Virus record (IMG/VR): IMGVR_UViG_3300030116_002071
Span: 999-47,700 of that record
Origin: a virus
Direction: 5' to 3' (one strand)
Length of the DNA: 46,702 nucleotides
Of the stretch, positions 31,392 through 39,961 are shown in pieces. How positions within the stretch are numbered: the stretch's first letter is position 1; the number at the start of each line of letters is the position of its first letter. The position numbers and the translations under genes are program-made. The notes under the pieces are model-generated. The model saw nothing but the letters and a program-made list of their open reading frames with translations. It had not been told where the DNA came from and did not search any database.

Positions 31392-33563
31392 TTATCGCCT
31401 GCCGTCTTGTTGAACATCAGCTTTAAAAGTTCCATATCTCCAACTTTCGTTTGTAGTAATATTTTCTATTTTTAAATTTGCTGCTCTACCTCTTGCTCTT
31501 GTATCTATTTTTTGAGTTGAATTAGAAACAGTAAACGGACCTAAGCTACTACTTGCTTCAGTATCACTAGGAAAATCTTTTAAATTAATAGTTACTTTAG
31601 CATTGCCTGTGAGAGCTCTAAAGTCTGGTATAAATCTTCTAACTTTAATAAAAAACTCACCTGTAGTTCCTGCCTCTTTTACTTCAAAATCACCACTTTG
31701 TATACTGCCGACTATAGCTGTAATTGCAGAAGTATTTACTTGATTATTACCTTTTTCATGAGCATACAGTGTAGAGGCTCCGTTAATATTTGTTACTCCT
31801 TGTATGACAGGAAAAGTTGGTACACCTGTTTCTACAAAATCCGTAGCATATGGGTTGTCGTATACAGTTTTATCATAATAAGTAGTTCTGGCTAGTGATC
31901 CTATTGACCAAACGTTTTCTAAATAATTAAAAGTAACTACTCTATCTATTTGTGTAGATCCAGCTTTTGGATAAAACCAATTAATTTCACCAAAAAGAGA
32001 ATTATAACCAGCAAATATTACATCTGAGGCATCAAAATTTAAACCTAAATCTCCATCATCAATAGTAGTAAAAACAAAATCTTCAACAGAACATGGTATT
32101 TTTTTTACAGTACCATCGTACAAGTAAAACCCACCAGCTTGTCCCATCCAATACACCACACCATTAACAGCTACTACACCATGCTGAGATATAAGTCCAC
32201 AATTTGCACCTGCTTGTTCAATACCAAAAGTAAAAGGCGGACCTATAAACCTCATACTGTAAGCTGCTGTGTCAGTAAGAATTAAATTATATGACCCAGC
32301 GTTGACTCCACCTACTATTTTAGCTCCATTATCTATTCTAAAAGTTCCTGCCGTGTTTATAGATGTTGGTGCATAATCAGTTAAACTCTCTTGATCTGAA
32401 AATCTTATAAACATTTTATCTTGTGTGCCACTAGCTATTGTTGGTTCTGTGCCTAAATGAATTAGATGTCTATCTCTATCAGATACTAAAGTCATAACAG
32501 ATTTAGTAGGTGCTCCTGATATTACAGCTGCTCTTGTTCCTAAAGCATTTGATGCTGAAGGGTCCCACGAAAAAGATTTATTATTACGTACTGTGCCTAT
32601 AAGAATTTGTCCAAAATTATCTAAAGACCAATTACCAGGTTCTAATATTACAGTAGAATCATCTGTTGCTTCACCCCAACCAAAATACGTAGATGCTTCA
32701 ATAACTGTTGCTCCATCACTGTGTGCTGCGGTTGCTGTACCAGAAGCTCCTCTACTAATACCTGTTAAATTAGATCCACTTATGCCTGTGTACGTTATTA
32801 GTTCACTATCAACTAAAATAATACCACCTGTGGCTGAAAAGTTTGCAGTGGAGTCAAGAGTAATAGTAGTTCCTGAACCACCTGTACCAGCACTATCGTT
32901 TAACAAAGCTCCGTCTAAAGTATTGGATGCTATAGGAAAAGTTTCTCCACCCCATCTGCCAGTACCAAAACCATATCCACTTACTTGACCTGCCTCACCT
33001 ACTCTAAAATAAGGAGTAACTGTAACACTTCCAGCTGCACTCATACCAGTACCAGACTCATTACTAGGCATAGTCACTGTAAAAGAATCAGATAATGCAG
33101 TTATCACTTGAAATGTGTTATTAGTAAAATTAGCAGTGGTAAAACCTGTAGCACCACCACCTGGTAAAGTAACACTACTAAATAAAAATAAATCTCCCTC
33201 TACTAAACCATGTGCTGCTTTGTTTACTGTAACTGTAGCTGATCCATTAGATGAAGTAAAAGTACAAGAAGTAAGAGCTGTATCAAGAGGACTTATATCA
33301 TAAAATGCCCCATCATAATAAACAAATAAACCTTTGTTAGTGCCTAAAGCAATATATCTTCTACCTAAAGTATCAGCCCAGATATGAGATTCTCTAGTTA
33401 CACCAACTAAGGTATCTGTAGTTGTTTGTTCCCATCCACCTATTTTTTCCGGATAGCCATAACGAAATCTTACATTATCGCAATCAATCCATTTACCCTC
33501 TGCTCCTGTTGGTGTTACTTGTTTGTTTATTCCAGGTGCTATTTTAACGTCAGTTAAAGGCAT
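31392..33563 (-). CDS. Large tail protein, podovirus tail-tube/stabilisation type
   Basis: 723 residues. Starts MPLTDVKIAPGINKQVTPTG, with IDCDNVRFRYGYPEKIGGWE, typical of a tail-tube or DNA-stabilisation protein of marine podoviruses. The body is almost pure beta strand with Ser/Thr/Gly repeats; near the middle there are Ig-like loops (TVNKAAHGLVEGDLFLFSSV). No catalytic motif. It probably forms part of the tail that channels DNA. Confidence 0.75.
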   Translation of the reverse strand: MPLTDVKIAPGINKQVTPTGAEGKWIDCDNVRFRYGYPEKIGGWEQTTTDTLVGVTRESHIWADTLGRRYIALGTNKGLFVYYDGAFYDISPLDTALTSCTFTSSNGSATVTVNKAAHGLVEGDLFLFSSVTLPGGGATGFTTANFTNNTFQVITALSDSFTVTMPSNESGTGMSAAGSVTVTPYFRVGEAGQVSGYGFGTGRWGGETFPIASNTLDGALLNDSAGTGGSGTTITLDSTANFSATGGIILVDSELITYTGISGSNLTGISRGASGTATAAHSDGATVIEASTYFGWGEATDDSTVILEPGNWSLDNFGQILIGTVRNNKSFSWDPSASNALGTRAAVISGAPTKSVMTLVSDRDRHLIHLGTEPTIASGTQDKMFIRFSDQESLTDYAPTSINTAGTFRIDNGAKIVGGVNAGSYNLILTDTAAYSMRFIGPPFTFGIEQAGANCGLISQHGVVAVNGVVYWMGQAGGFYLYDGTVKKIPCSVEDFVFTTIDDGDLGLNFDASDVIFAGYNSLFGEINWFYPKAGSTQIDRVVTFNYLENVWSIGSLARTTYYDKTVYDNPYATDFVETGVPTFPVIQGVTNINGASTLYAHEKGNNQVNTSAITAIVGSIQSGDFEVKEAGTTGEFFIKVRRFIPDFRALTGNAKVTINLKDFPSDTEASSSLGPFTVSNSTQKIDTRARGRAANLKIENITTNESWRYGTFKADVQQDGRR

Positions 33564-33571
33564 TTAAAAGC

Positions 33572-34147
33572 CTATCTTCTTAAATCATTAACTGCACTAT
33601 CGTCACTCCATCTATTCACACGAGCTACTTCAGTAACCTTACCATTACTATCTACAGTGTCAGTATATAAAGCTTTTAACTCACTTACGTTAGACGCTGC
33701 ATCTACAGCTGTACAGATCGCATCACAATCCGACCTAATAGACGCACAATACGAAGTGACAGATGTAGGTATTGTCTTTGAGCTATCCATAGTCACTCTT
33801 TGCACCAACCAATCAAACTGTCTCATTTTATCATAAGCATCTTCTTTAGCTTTTGATTTAGCTTCTGTTTTTAAAGCATCTAAATCTTTGTCTACTAACT
33901 TAATTGTTTCTGTTACTTTTTTTGATGATGGATCATAAGCATAAGTGGCATCCCCATCTTGACTTTGAAATCTGCTATCTCCAGCATCTGCTTGAACTAT
34001 TGTATACAAACCAATTGCATTTAATTCACTTTCAGACCACAAACTAAAAATAGCTTTAGGATGTTTTACACTATCTATAGTAATAGATTTTGCTGCTGAT
34101 ATGACCTCAGTAACTTTATTACTGCTAGTATCTACTAAAGCCCACAT
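33572..34147 (-). CDS. Tail-fibre-associated or assembly-like protein, 191 aa
   Basis: AAGGAG before ATG 34147. N-terminus MWALVDTSSNKVTEVISAAK resembles tail-fibre-assembly style proteins that begin with a short beta domain. The C-terminal half is helical with YDKMRQFDWLVQR. It lies between oxygenase and tail genes. Confidence 0.55.
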   Translation of the reverse strand: MWALVDTSSNKVTEVISAAKSITIDSVKHPKAIFSLWSESELNAIGLYTIVQADAGDSRFQSQDGDATYAYDPSSKKVTETIKLVDKDLDALKTEAKSKAKEDAYDKMRQFDWLVQRVTMDSSKTIPTSVTSYCASIRSDCDAICTAVDAASNVSELKALYTDTVDSNGKVTEVARVNRWSDDSAVNDLRR

Positions 34148-34169
34148 ATTTATCTCCTTAAATAATTAA

Positions 34170-34739
34170 TTAACTATATGGAGATTGTAACACATAAGGA
34201 GTGCTTGACGCTAGACTGTAATCGATAGCCCAACGTTTTTTTTCACAATAAATATCTCCAGCTTTGTGAGGTATTCTTGGATTAAAAACATAAAAAGAAC
34301 CAGGTGGAGCATAGTAATCTTTACCATCCCAGTGAAAACCACCACCCCAGTCTTCTTTCCAGTCTGGCTCTAGTAAACCCAAAACTTTTAAAACGTTCAT
34401 ATCTTCTGGTAGATCATGCCTATGATCTGTATGCATATTGTTTTCAGTATATTTATCTCTCACACCAATACCACAAAAAAACACTGGTAACTTAAATAAA
34501 TTACATTTTTGTTGTATCATAGATAATATAGACATAGCATAACCTGCTCCTATAGCTTTATCTGCTGTGGGAGGCACATCATTTATCAAATTTATTTTTA
34601 TAAATCTTTTATCTGGAGAATGATTAATTGGATATTGCATATTCCAACATTCAGCATCTAAAGACCATTGTTTTAAATCTTGAAGTAAATGTAAAGGAAC
34701 TGCATCTTTAACTATTGTTAGCTTGTGCTTCATCTTCAT
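34170..34739 (-). CDS. 2OG-Fe(II) oxygenase, 189 aa
   Basis: HxD motif His103-Thr-Asp105 (NMHTDHRHD), distal His158 (RIPHKAGD) and Lys168/Arg169 beyond it. GGGFHWDGKDYYAPPGSFYVF is the central strand region (a typical GG...P...G pattern). Either of two ATGs (34739 or 34733) can be used; AGGA precedes the second. It overlaps the end of the preceding oxygenase gene. The substrate is unknown; it sits among fibre genes. Confidence 0.83.
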   Translation of the reverse strand: MKMKHKLTIVKDAVPLHLLQDLKQWSLDAECWNMQYPINHSPDKRFIKINLINDVPPTADKAIGAGYAMSILSMIQQKCNLFKLPVFFCGIGVRDKYTENNMHTDHRHDLPEDMNVLKVLGLLEPDWKEDWGGGFHWDGKDYYAPPGSFYVFNPRIPHKAGDIYCEKKRWAIDYSLASSTPYVLQSPYS

Positions 34740-35352
34740 CCTGTCTTTCTACATTAAAATTAGCAGAAATAGATACTCTCTCTTTGTTAGACCTATTTAC
34801 AGTAACAGAATGTGGAACGTGTGCAGGAAAAATGACCACACTATCTGTTCTAGGTTCATGTTGATATTTTGTTCTAGCAAACAAAGTATCGGCTAATAAG
34901 GGAGTAGAATAAAATCTTTGATATGACATTACTTGATCTACATTATCTAGTATCAAGAAACCACTATTTTCAGGCACTTCTAAATATACAGTGGCAGTAA
35001 AATCAGTTTGTGGATGTATGTGTGTAATATTCCAATTTTCAGGTCCATTTATATTAGCCCACACTGCTGTACAATACAATTTAAATTTACCAGGTCCATA
35101 TGCTTGTATAGCATCACCAACGTCTGCTGATAGTTGATTTAAAAATTTTTCTACAAGAGAATCTTTTATTCTAACAAAATCTTTAGATTGGTAACCACCA
35201 ACATTACTTATCTTTCTGCCACCAAGATTCTTTGTCCATTCGATTAATTTATCTTTATCTTTGAAAATAAAATCTTTTTCAAATATTGGAATGCCAAACA
35301 TTCCTGTAATTTTTTTATTATCTTTATTTTCGGCAGCTTTATTTTCATCCAT
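34708..35352 (-). CDS. Putative 2OG-Fe(II) oxygenase, HxH variant
   Basis: 214 residues. FGIPIFEKDF at the N-terminus and ITHIHPQTDFTATVYLEVP, with IFPAHVPHSVTVN and ERVSISANFN, match phage and cyanobacterial oxygenases of the TIGR02466 type. Ligand candidates are His111, His178 or His181, and Arg192; the expected Asp at the HxD position is His113, so activity should be tested. The ATG lacks a Shine-Dalgarno and follows a candidate -10 by 6 nt. Confidence 0.75.
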   Translation of the reverse strand: MDENKAAENKDNKKITGMFGIPIFEKDFIFKDKDKLIEWTKNLGGRKISNVGGYQSKDFVRIKDSLVEKFLNQLSADVGDAIQAYGPGKFKLYCTAVWANINGPENWNITHIHPQTDFTATVYLEVPENSGFLILDNVDQVMSYQRFYSTPLLADTLFARTKYQHEPRTDSVVIFPAHVPHSVTVNRSNKERVSISANFNVERQDEDEAQANNS

Positions 35353-35358
35353 TATCGT

Positions 35359-35386
35359 ATAATAACGGATTTATCTAAGAATACAA
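35359..35386 (-). promoter_or_regulatory. Candidate promoter of the second oxygenase pair (leaderless)
   Basis: Minus strand: TTGTAT, 16 nt, TATTAT, 6 nt (ACGATA), ATG. The 41-bp gap between the fibre gene at 35394 and this gene has no ribosome site. Confidence 0.5.
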
Positions 35387-35393
35387 ATATTTT

Positions 35394-36023
35394 TTAGAAT
35401 TGTGTTACTTGATCAAATTGATAATTACTACCACCAGCTATAGGTTCAAAATCCCAAGCACTAGTATTACTTCCACCATCAAAACCTGCATGATAAACTC
35501 TCCAAGTTTGACCTACATCTGCTGCAAATCCTTTTTGATGCATAAGTTGTGCATTTTGTCCATGATAAATATACATTTTTACACCAGGAGCATTACCACC
35601 AGGCACACTAGCTTGAAAGTCTGTTATTACAAAAGGTGGATTAGTAGGACTAGCAGAGTACCCTAATGGGCTACTACTTACTTGATTTTCGCCTGTTAGT
35701 CTTACTGTGGTATGACCATTTGACTGCCACACAAACCAACCTCCAGGTGATTGTACAGCACTTAATTGTCCATTAACACTCGTACCAGCAGCTATTGCCA
35801 TATATCTCGGCACTCTTTGGTGCATACCAAAAACCACTATAGGACCATCAGAGGCACTAGAATAACTAACTGTGCTAGGATACCTAAACTGTAATAAACC
35901 CCCAGGTCCAGCGTATGTTCCTCTTGTTGAATTTACAGGTGCTTGTCCTATACCTCCCCAGTCTTGAAAAGCATAAGGGTTACTTGTATTAAAATTAAAT
36001 CCAGAACCTTGATTGACAGGCAT
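35394..36023 (-). CDS. Tail fibre or receptor-binding-like protein, 209 aa
   Basis: AAGGAG before ATG 36023. Gly/Ser/Tyr-rich beta sequence (SGFNFNTSNPYAFQDWGG, YIYHGQNAQLMHQKGFAADV) consistent with a fibre tip or host-recognition domain. No family is assigned. It lies directly after the fibre with T7 gp17-like N-terminus. Confidence 0.55.
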   Translation of the reverse strand: MPVNQGSGFNFNTSNPYAFQDWGGIGQAPVNSTRGTYAGPGGLLQFRYPSTVSYSSASDGPIVVFGMHQRVPRYMAIAAGTSVNGQLSAVQSPGGWFVWQSNGHTTVRLTGENQVSSSPLGYSASPTNPPFVITDFQASVPGGNAPGVKMYIYHGQNAQLMHQKGFAADVGQTWRVYHAGFDGGSNTSAWDFEPIAGGSNYQFDQVTQF

Positions 36024-36032
36024 ATTTACTCC

Positions 36033-37046
36033 TTATCCAAAATCTAGTTGAGCTGCACCTAATAAAATATTACTAGCTGATTGTACAAAATATGGAATGA
36101 TGTCAACATCATTAGCTCCAGTAGATATGGTCAAACCACCAGCAGCAGGTGTCTCATAATCTGTTCCTAAACTTAATGTTCTACTTCCTGTTCCATCTTG
36201 TATAATCATTATAACTCCAGCTTGACCAACGGACTCCGTAGATGGATTAGCTAAAGTTACGTTACCAGTAAAAGTCAAGACGAAGTTCTGGTACAAATCA
36301 AAGTCCAGAGTAGTTGAGCCAGTTGCGTTTGCAGTTTGTGTTGCTCCTCTTTGTCCAGCAGTAAAAGTGTTTGCCACATCTTTTAAGACAGTGTCTGCGT
36401 TGTATGCTTGTACATCACTTCCTATTGCTAAACCTAAAGCAGTTCTAGCGTCTGATGCTGAAGTTGATCCTGTGCCTCCACCAGCTACTGCTAACGCTCC
36501 AAACTCTAAAGCACTTGCTCCACTGTTGACTTTAAGTGGTAAGTTTGCAGAACCTAACGCTGTAAGACCTGTGCCTCCTTTTGTTACAGGCACAGTTGGT
36601 AAACTTGCAGAACCTACAGCACCACCTAAGCTATCTAGTGATACTTCAACAATGTTCGTTCCATCTGCATAAGCAAAGTATATTTTAGCTTGATCTGGAG
36701 AAAAACCAGATCCACTTGCTGTTTTAATTGTTAAATTAGTTGGGTTTGTAACTGCTGATACATCAAAAATATACATTTTTTCAATGCTATCAGGCACTGT
36801 TAATACAGTGGCTCCTGATAGGGTTACAGTAGCCACTTTGACAACCATGTTTCTTGCATTTGATATAGTGCCATCAGTCATCGCAAGTGCGACTGTAGCT
36901 CCATCACCAACTGTTACTTGTTCAAAACCACCTATTGCTTGTTGTACTAAATTTAAATTTGTGTTTGTTTTATCACCCCATGTACCAGCGTTTTCACCAG
37001 TGGCCATGAGTTCTAGTTTTAAATCTGATGAATATGAAGATGCCAT
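36033..37046 (-). CDS. Tail fibre protein with T7 gp17-like N-terminus
   Basis: 337 residues. The start SSYSSDLKLELMATGENAG, WGDKTNTNLNLVQQAIGG is the well-known particle-binding start of T7-type fibres in marine phages. The rest is beta repeats, typical of trimeric fibres. AGGAAA lies before the ATG. It would attach the virion to the host. Confidence 0.75.
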   Translation of the reverse strand: MASSYSSDLKLELMATGENAGTWGDKTNTNLNLVQQAIGGFEQVTVGDGATVALAMTDGTISNARNMVVKVATVTLSGATVLTVPDSIEKMYIFDVSAVTNPTNLTIKTASGSGFSPDQAKIYFAYADGTNIVEVSLDSLGGAVGSASLPTVPVTKGGTGLTALGSANLPLKVNSGASALEFGALAVAGGGTGSTSASDARTALGLAIGSDVQAYNADTVLKDVANTFTAGQRGATQTANATGSTTLDFDLYQNFVLTFTGNVTLANPSTESVGQAGVIMIIQDGTGSRTLSLGTDYETPAAGGLTISTGANDVDIIPYFVQSASNILLGAAQLDFG

Positions 37047-37056
37047 ATATTTTCCT

Positions 37057-38466
37057 TTATGCTGCTGTTGTTATCTTTGTCCAAGTTACAGGAGTACCTG
37101 TATCTATTCTGTTCCATGCTATTATTATTACACTTCCAACATTGCTCGTCAATACCACTCCCGATACATCATCTATAATACCCTCTCCTGTTATCTCTGT
37201 CGGGCTACCTACTGCTGATGTAGAAGACACACCTGTAACACTATATTTTGATACAGGAGTTATCGATCCTACTGAGCTTGTAGACGATACACCAGTTGGT
37301 GCAACAGAGCCAGTCATAGTAAAGGATACTGTTCCTACAGAACCAGTAAGTGCTACACCAGTAACATCTACTTCTATTTTAGGAGCTACAATAACTGAAC
37401 CGACTCCACTACTTGCTGATACTCCAGTTACTGTGGTACCAAAAGTTATAGTTTGTGTTGATCCACCTATTGAGGATGTTATGGCTACACCTGATGCAGT
37501 GACTAATACGTCAGCTGATATTGCTGCTATTGTTCCTACTGTGCTAGTTGCAGATACCCCAGTAACACTTACAGTTGCATTTGCTACTGTTGTTACAGAA
37601 CCTATTGCAGAAGTAACACTTACACTACTTGGTATGACTGCATAAGCACCACCCCATACTTGGTTACCCCAACTTAATCTTCCCCAACCCGAGCCAACTA
37701 AAAACCTATCATCAATACTTACACTACCTACAGTTGTAGTTGCTGCTACTCCAGAAGGTGCTACTAATCCTGTGTGTGTTACGACAACACTACCAACTGA
37801 AGTTGTTGCACTAACTCCAGTAGCTGTTATCTCTTGTTTTATTTCTTGACTTGTTGAGCCTACTGCTGATGTTGCAGCTACTCCTGTTGCAGCTGTTGAA
37901 CCTGTAATAGCTAAAGAGGGAGACCCTATTGCACTTGTAGAAGAAACACCTGATGCTACTACTTGACCACCAATACCCCAACCAAATTCTCCCCAAGCTA
38001 CTCTACCCCATCCAGTATTTATAACAGCATCAATAGTTACAGACCCAACAGCACTTGTTGCAGCAACACCACTTACAGTTACACCACCATCTGCTTGATT
38101 ACCCCAAGCACCTGTATTCCAAGCTAACAGTCCCCATGAGGTAGCAGATTCTGTGTTGATTTGACCACCCATACCTGAGTGGTATTGACAATAATAATAT
38201 AAAGTAGGTGCTGATGCAGCAACAGTAATGGTTGTTAAATAATTACCATCATCCTTAACTACACCAGTGGTATACTCACTACCCCCACCATGTGTGCCAT
38301 CAGAGGTAGTAGAAAACCTTAATGGATGACTTGTTGCTGCTGACCAATTAAAGACATAAGTAGCGTTTTCAGCTAATACTAATGTAGGCTGTTGTACACC
38401 ATCAATGAAGTATTTATTATACCCACTAACATTTTGTACTGTAACAGTAAATGTTCTTGTGGTCAC
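37057..38466 (-). CDS. Cupredoxin-like domain fused to 13 tandem beta repeats
   Basis: GTG start at 38466 after CAGGAG; 469 residues. Residues 15-105 look like a cupredoxin: FIDGVQQPTLVL, SHPLRFSTTSDGTHGG and YYYCQYHSGMGG, with His47, Cys93, His96 and Met99 in type-1 copper positions. Residues 110-460 hold 13 copies of a TGVSATSAVGS-type unit, interrupted by WG-rich blocks (GWGRVAWGEFGWG). Probably a fibre or surface protein. Copper binding is a hypothesis. Confidence 0.72.
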   Translation of the reverse strand: MTTRTFTVTVQNVSGYNKYFIDGVQQPTLVLAENATYVFNWSAATSHPLRFSTTSDGTHGGGSEYTTGVVKDDGNYLTTITVAASAPTLYYYCQYHSGMGGQINTESATSWGLLAWNTGAWGNQADGGVTVSGVAATSAVGSVTIDAVINTGWGRVAWGEFGWGIGGQVVASGVSSTSAIGSPSLAITGSTAATGVAATSAVGSTSQEIKQEITATGVSATTSVGSVVVTHTGLVAPSGVAATTTVGSVSIDDRFLVGSGWGRLSWGNQVWGGAYAVIPSSVSVTSAIGSVTTVANATVSVTGVSATSTVGTIAAISADVLVTASGVAITSSIGGSTQTITFGTTVTGVSASSGVGSVIVAPKIEVDVTGVALTGSVGTVSFTMTGSVAPTGVSSTSSVGSITPVSKYSVTGVSSTSAVGSPTEITGEGIIDDVSGVVLTSNVGSVIIIAWNRIDTGTPVTWTKITTAA

Positions 38467-38481
38467 AAAACACTCCTGTTA

Positions 38482-38919
38482 TTAAGCTAATCTTAGGATA
38501 CCACTTGAAGCATCAGCAGTTGGAAACTGTATTGTAAATGTACCTGAAGTAGCTGTTTTATCTCCACCAAAATCTAATACTGCAACTGCTGGATCGCCAG
38601 AAGCTGTGTCATTATAAATTAAAGCACCTCTTGCTGTAAGGGTTACACCCACAAAAGATAAATCTGCAAAGTCTACCACAGCAGTATCAGTGCTTAATGC
38701 TGGTGTTACCGCTACTAATGCTTTACCACCTGAGCTGTACCCTGAAGGTGAAGTTACCTGATTGTCTGAAGTAAAAGAAGTAGTAGATTTACCTAAAGTA
38801 GCACTGGAAGTATACATAGATAATTTAAAAGTATTTCCTCCAGGGTTAGTAAAATTATGCACTCCTTTTAAAACATCTGTCTTAAATACGTTACATACTG
38901 CACTTGTTGTTATTGCCAT
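38482..38919 (-). CDS. Virion structural protein, 145 aa
   Basis: ATG 38919 follows a fair AGGAG site. Thr/Ser/Gly-rich beta sequence throughout (TFKLSMYTSSATLGKSTTSF, GTFTIQFPTADASSG), as in minor tail or decoration proteins. No family is recognised. Follows the adaptor genes and precedes the repeat protein. Confidence 0.6.
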   Translation of the reverse strand: MAITTSAVCNVFKTDVLKGVHNFTNPGGNTFKLSMYTSSATLGKSTTSFTSDNQVTSPSGYSSGGKALVAVTPALSTDTAVVDFADLSFVGVTLTARGALIYNDTASGDPAVAVLDFGGDKTATSGTFTIQFPTADASSGILRLA

Positions 38920-38936
38920 TTTTTTCTCCTATTTAA

Positions 38937-39584
38937 TTAAGGTGAAGGTGAAGGGACTTTTACTCTTGGTACTCCGCTGTCGTATTCGCCTCTTCTTCTT
39001 CTACCCATTTGTTGCAAAGCAAAATCTTGTACACTTATAGTATACTTCTCTTGATACAGTTTGTACATATCCATAGGTCCTTTTAAATACGCAAAACACT
39101 CTACTAACACTGCATACAACAAAAGCTCTTCTTGATGCTTAGATAAAAATGTATCATTCGTTGAAGTAAAATGATCCGGATCTTTTATATAATTTAGTTG
39201 TATCTCGTAAGCCTGATCAGGCACAGGAGCAAACACAATATTCTTATCATCCCAGTTAGCATAATATTTTGGTTGACCAGTAGCGTCTGTTGGATTGTAT
39301 TCTGCTATAAAAGATGTATCTCTTTTTTCTAAAAAATCTCTTGTGCTACTATTAATAATTTGCACAGAACGCACTACCAAACAATCATCCGGTACATTTA
39401 AGTAACGAAGTGTCCCTGTTACAGCGGTTACATATTCTCTTATATCATCATAATCCACTTTATTAGCTATATCTATTTCAGCATTTCTTATGAACTGATC
39501 TAATAACGTATCTGATAATACATTAGAGTCTACCTCAGTGTAGTTTCTTACTTGTGTTAAAAAATTTGCATGTGTAATACTCAT
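38937..39584 (-). CDS. Tail-tube / head-tail connector-like protein, 215 aa
   Basis: FLTQVRNYTEVDSNVLSDTL, DQFIRNAEIDIANKVDYDDI and LRYLNVPDDCLVVRS are typical of podovirus connector proteins. The second half has NYIKDPDHFTSTNDTFLSKH and ELLLYAVLVECFAYL. It overlaps the preceding gene by 4 nt (ATGA). Confidence 0.7.
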   Translation of the reverse strand: MSITHANFLTQVRNYTEVDSNVLSDTLLDQFIRNAEIDIANKVDYDDIREYVTAVTGTLRYLNVPDDCLVVRSVQIINSSTRDFLEKRDTSFIAEYNPTDATGQPKYYANWDDKNIVFAPVPDQAYEIQLNYIKDPDHFTSTNDTFLSKHQEELLLYAVLVECFAYLKGPMDMYKLYQEKYTISVQDFALQQMGRRRRGEYDSGVPRVKVPSPSP

Positions 39585-39961
39585 GAGATCACCACTGTAA
39601 AATTTGTCCCTACTGATGAAGTTACTTCTAATGCAGTAAGTTTTGTTCCTAAAATATTATCACTACTAGCCGGGGTCATACTTGCTCCACCTGTTATACC
39701 AGTATCTCTTGTTTCCGAAAAAAATCCATTACTTATATATAATACAAATTGTTTTTGTGTATCAGGGTGCATAGGTCTAGCATTTGCTAAGGCTACAGCA
39801 TCAGCCTTAACATGTTTTTTCATAATTTGTGGATGTTTTGCTTCGAACTCAGAACGATGCACAAATGAACCATTCCATTCTTTTACCATTTCAGTATAAG
39901 GAAACTCCATACCTGATCTATCAGATATTGCCTTTGCATATTTACCTTTTGCGTATGGCAT
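39581..39961 (-). CDS. Conserved virion-module protein, 126 aa
   Basis: GKYAKAISDRSGMEFPYTEM, VKEWNGSFVHRSEFEAKHPQ is a pattern repeatedly seen in marine phage head-tail modules. Unknown function. Its ATG overlaps the previous stop as TAATG. Confidence 0.65.
   Translation of the reverse strand: MPYAKGKYAKAISDRSGMEFPYTEMVKEWNGSFVHRSEFEAKHPQIMKKHVKADAVALANARPMHPDTQKQFVLYISNGFFSETRDTGITGGASMTPASSDNILGTKLTALEVTSSVGTNFTVVIS

Noticed and set aside
32593-33303. Plus-strand ORFs antisense to the large tail gene
   Set aside because: Shadows with no ribosome sites and no protein-like pattern.
36784-37645. Long plus-strand ORFs (144 and 205 codons) rich in Pro/Val/Thr
   Set aside because: They are antisense shadows of the fibre and repeat-protein genes; their composition mirrors the Thr/Ser/Gly repeats.
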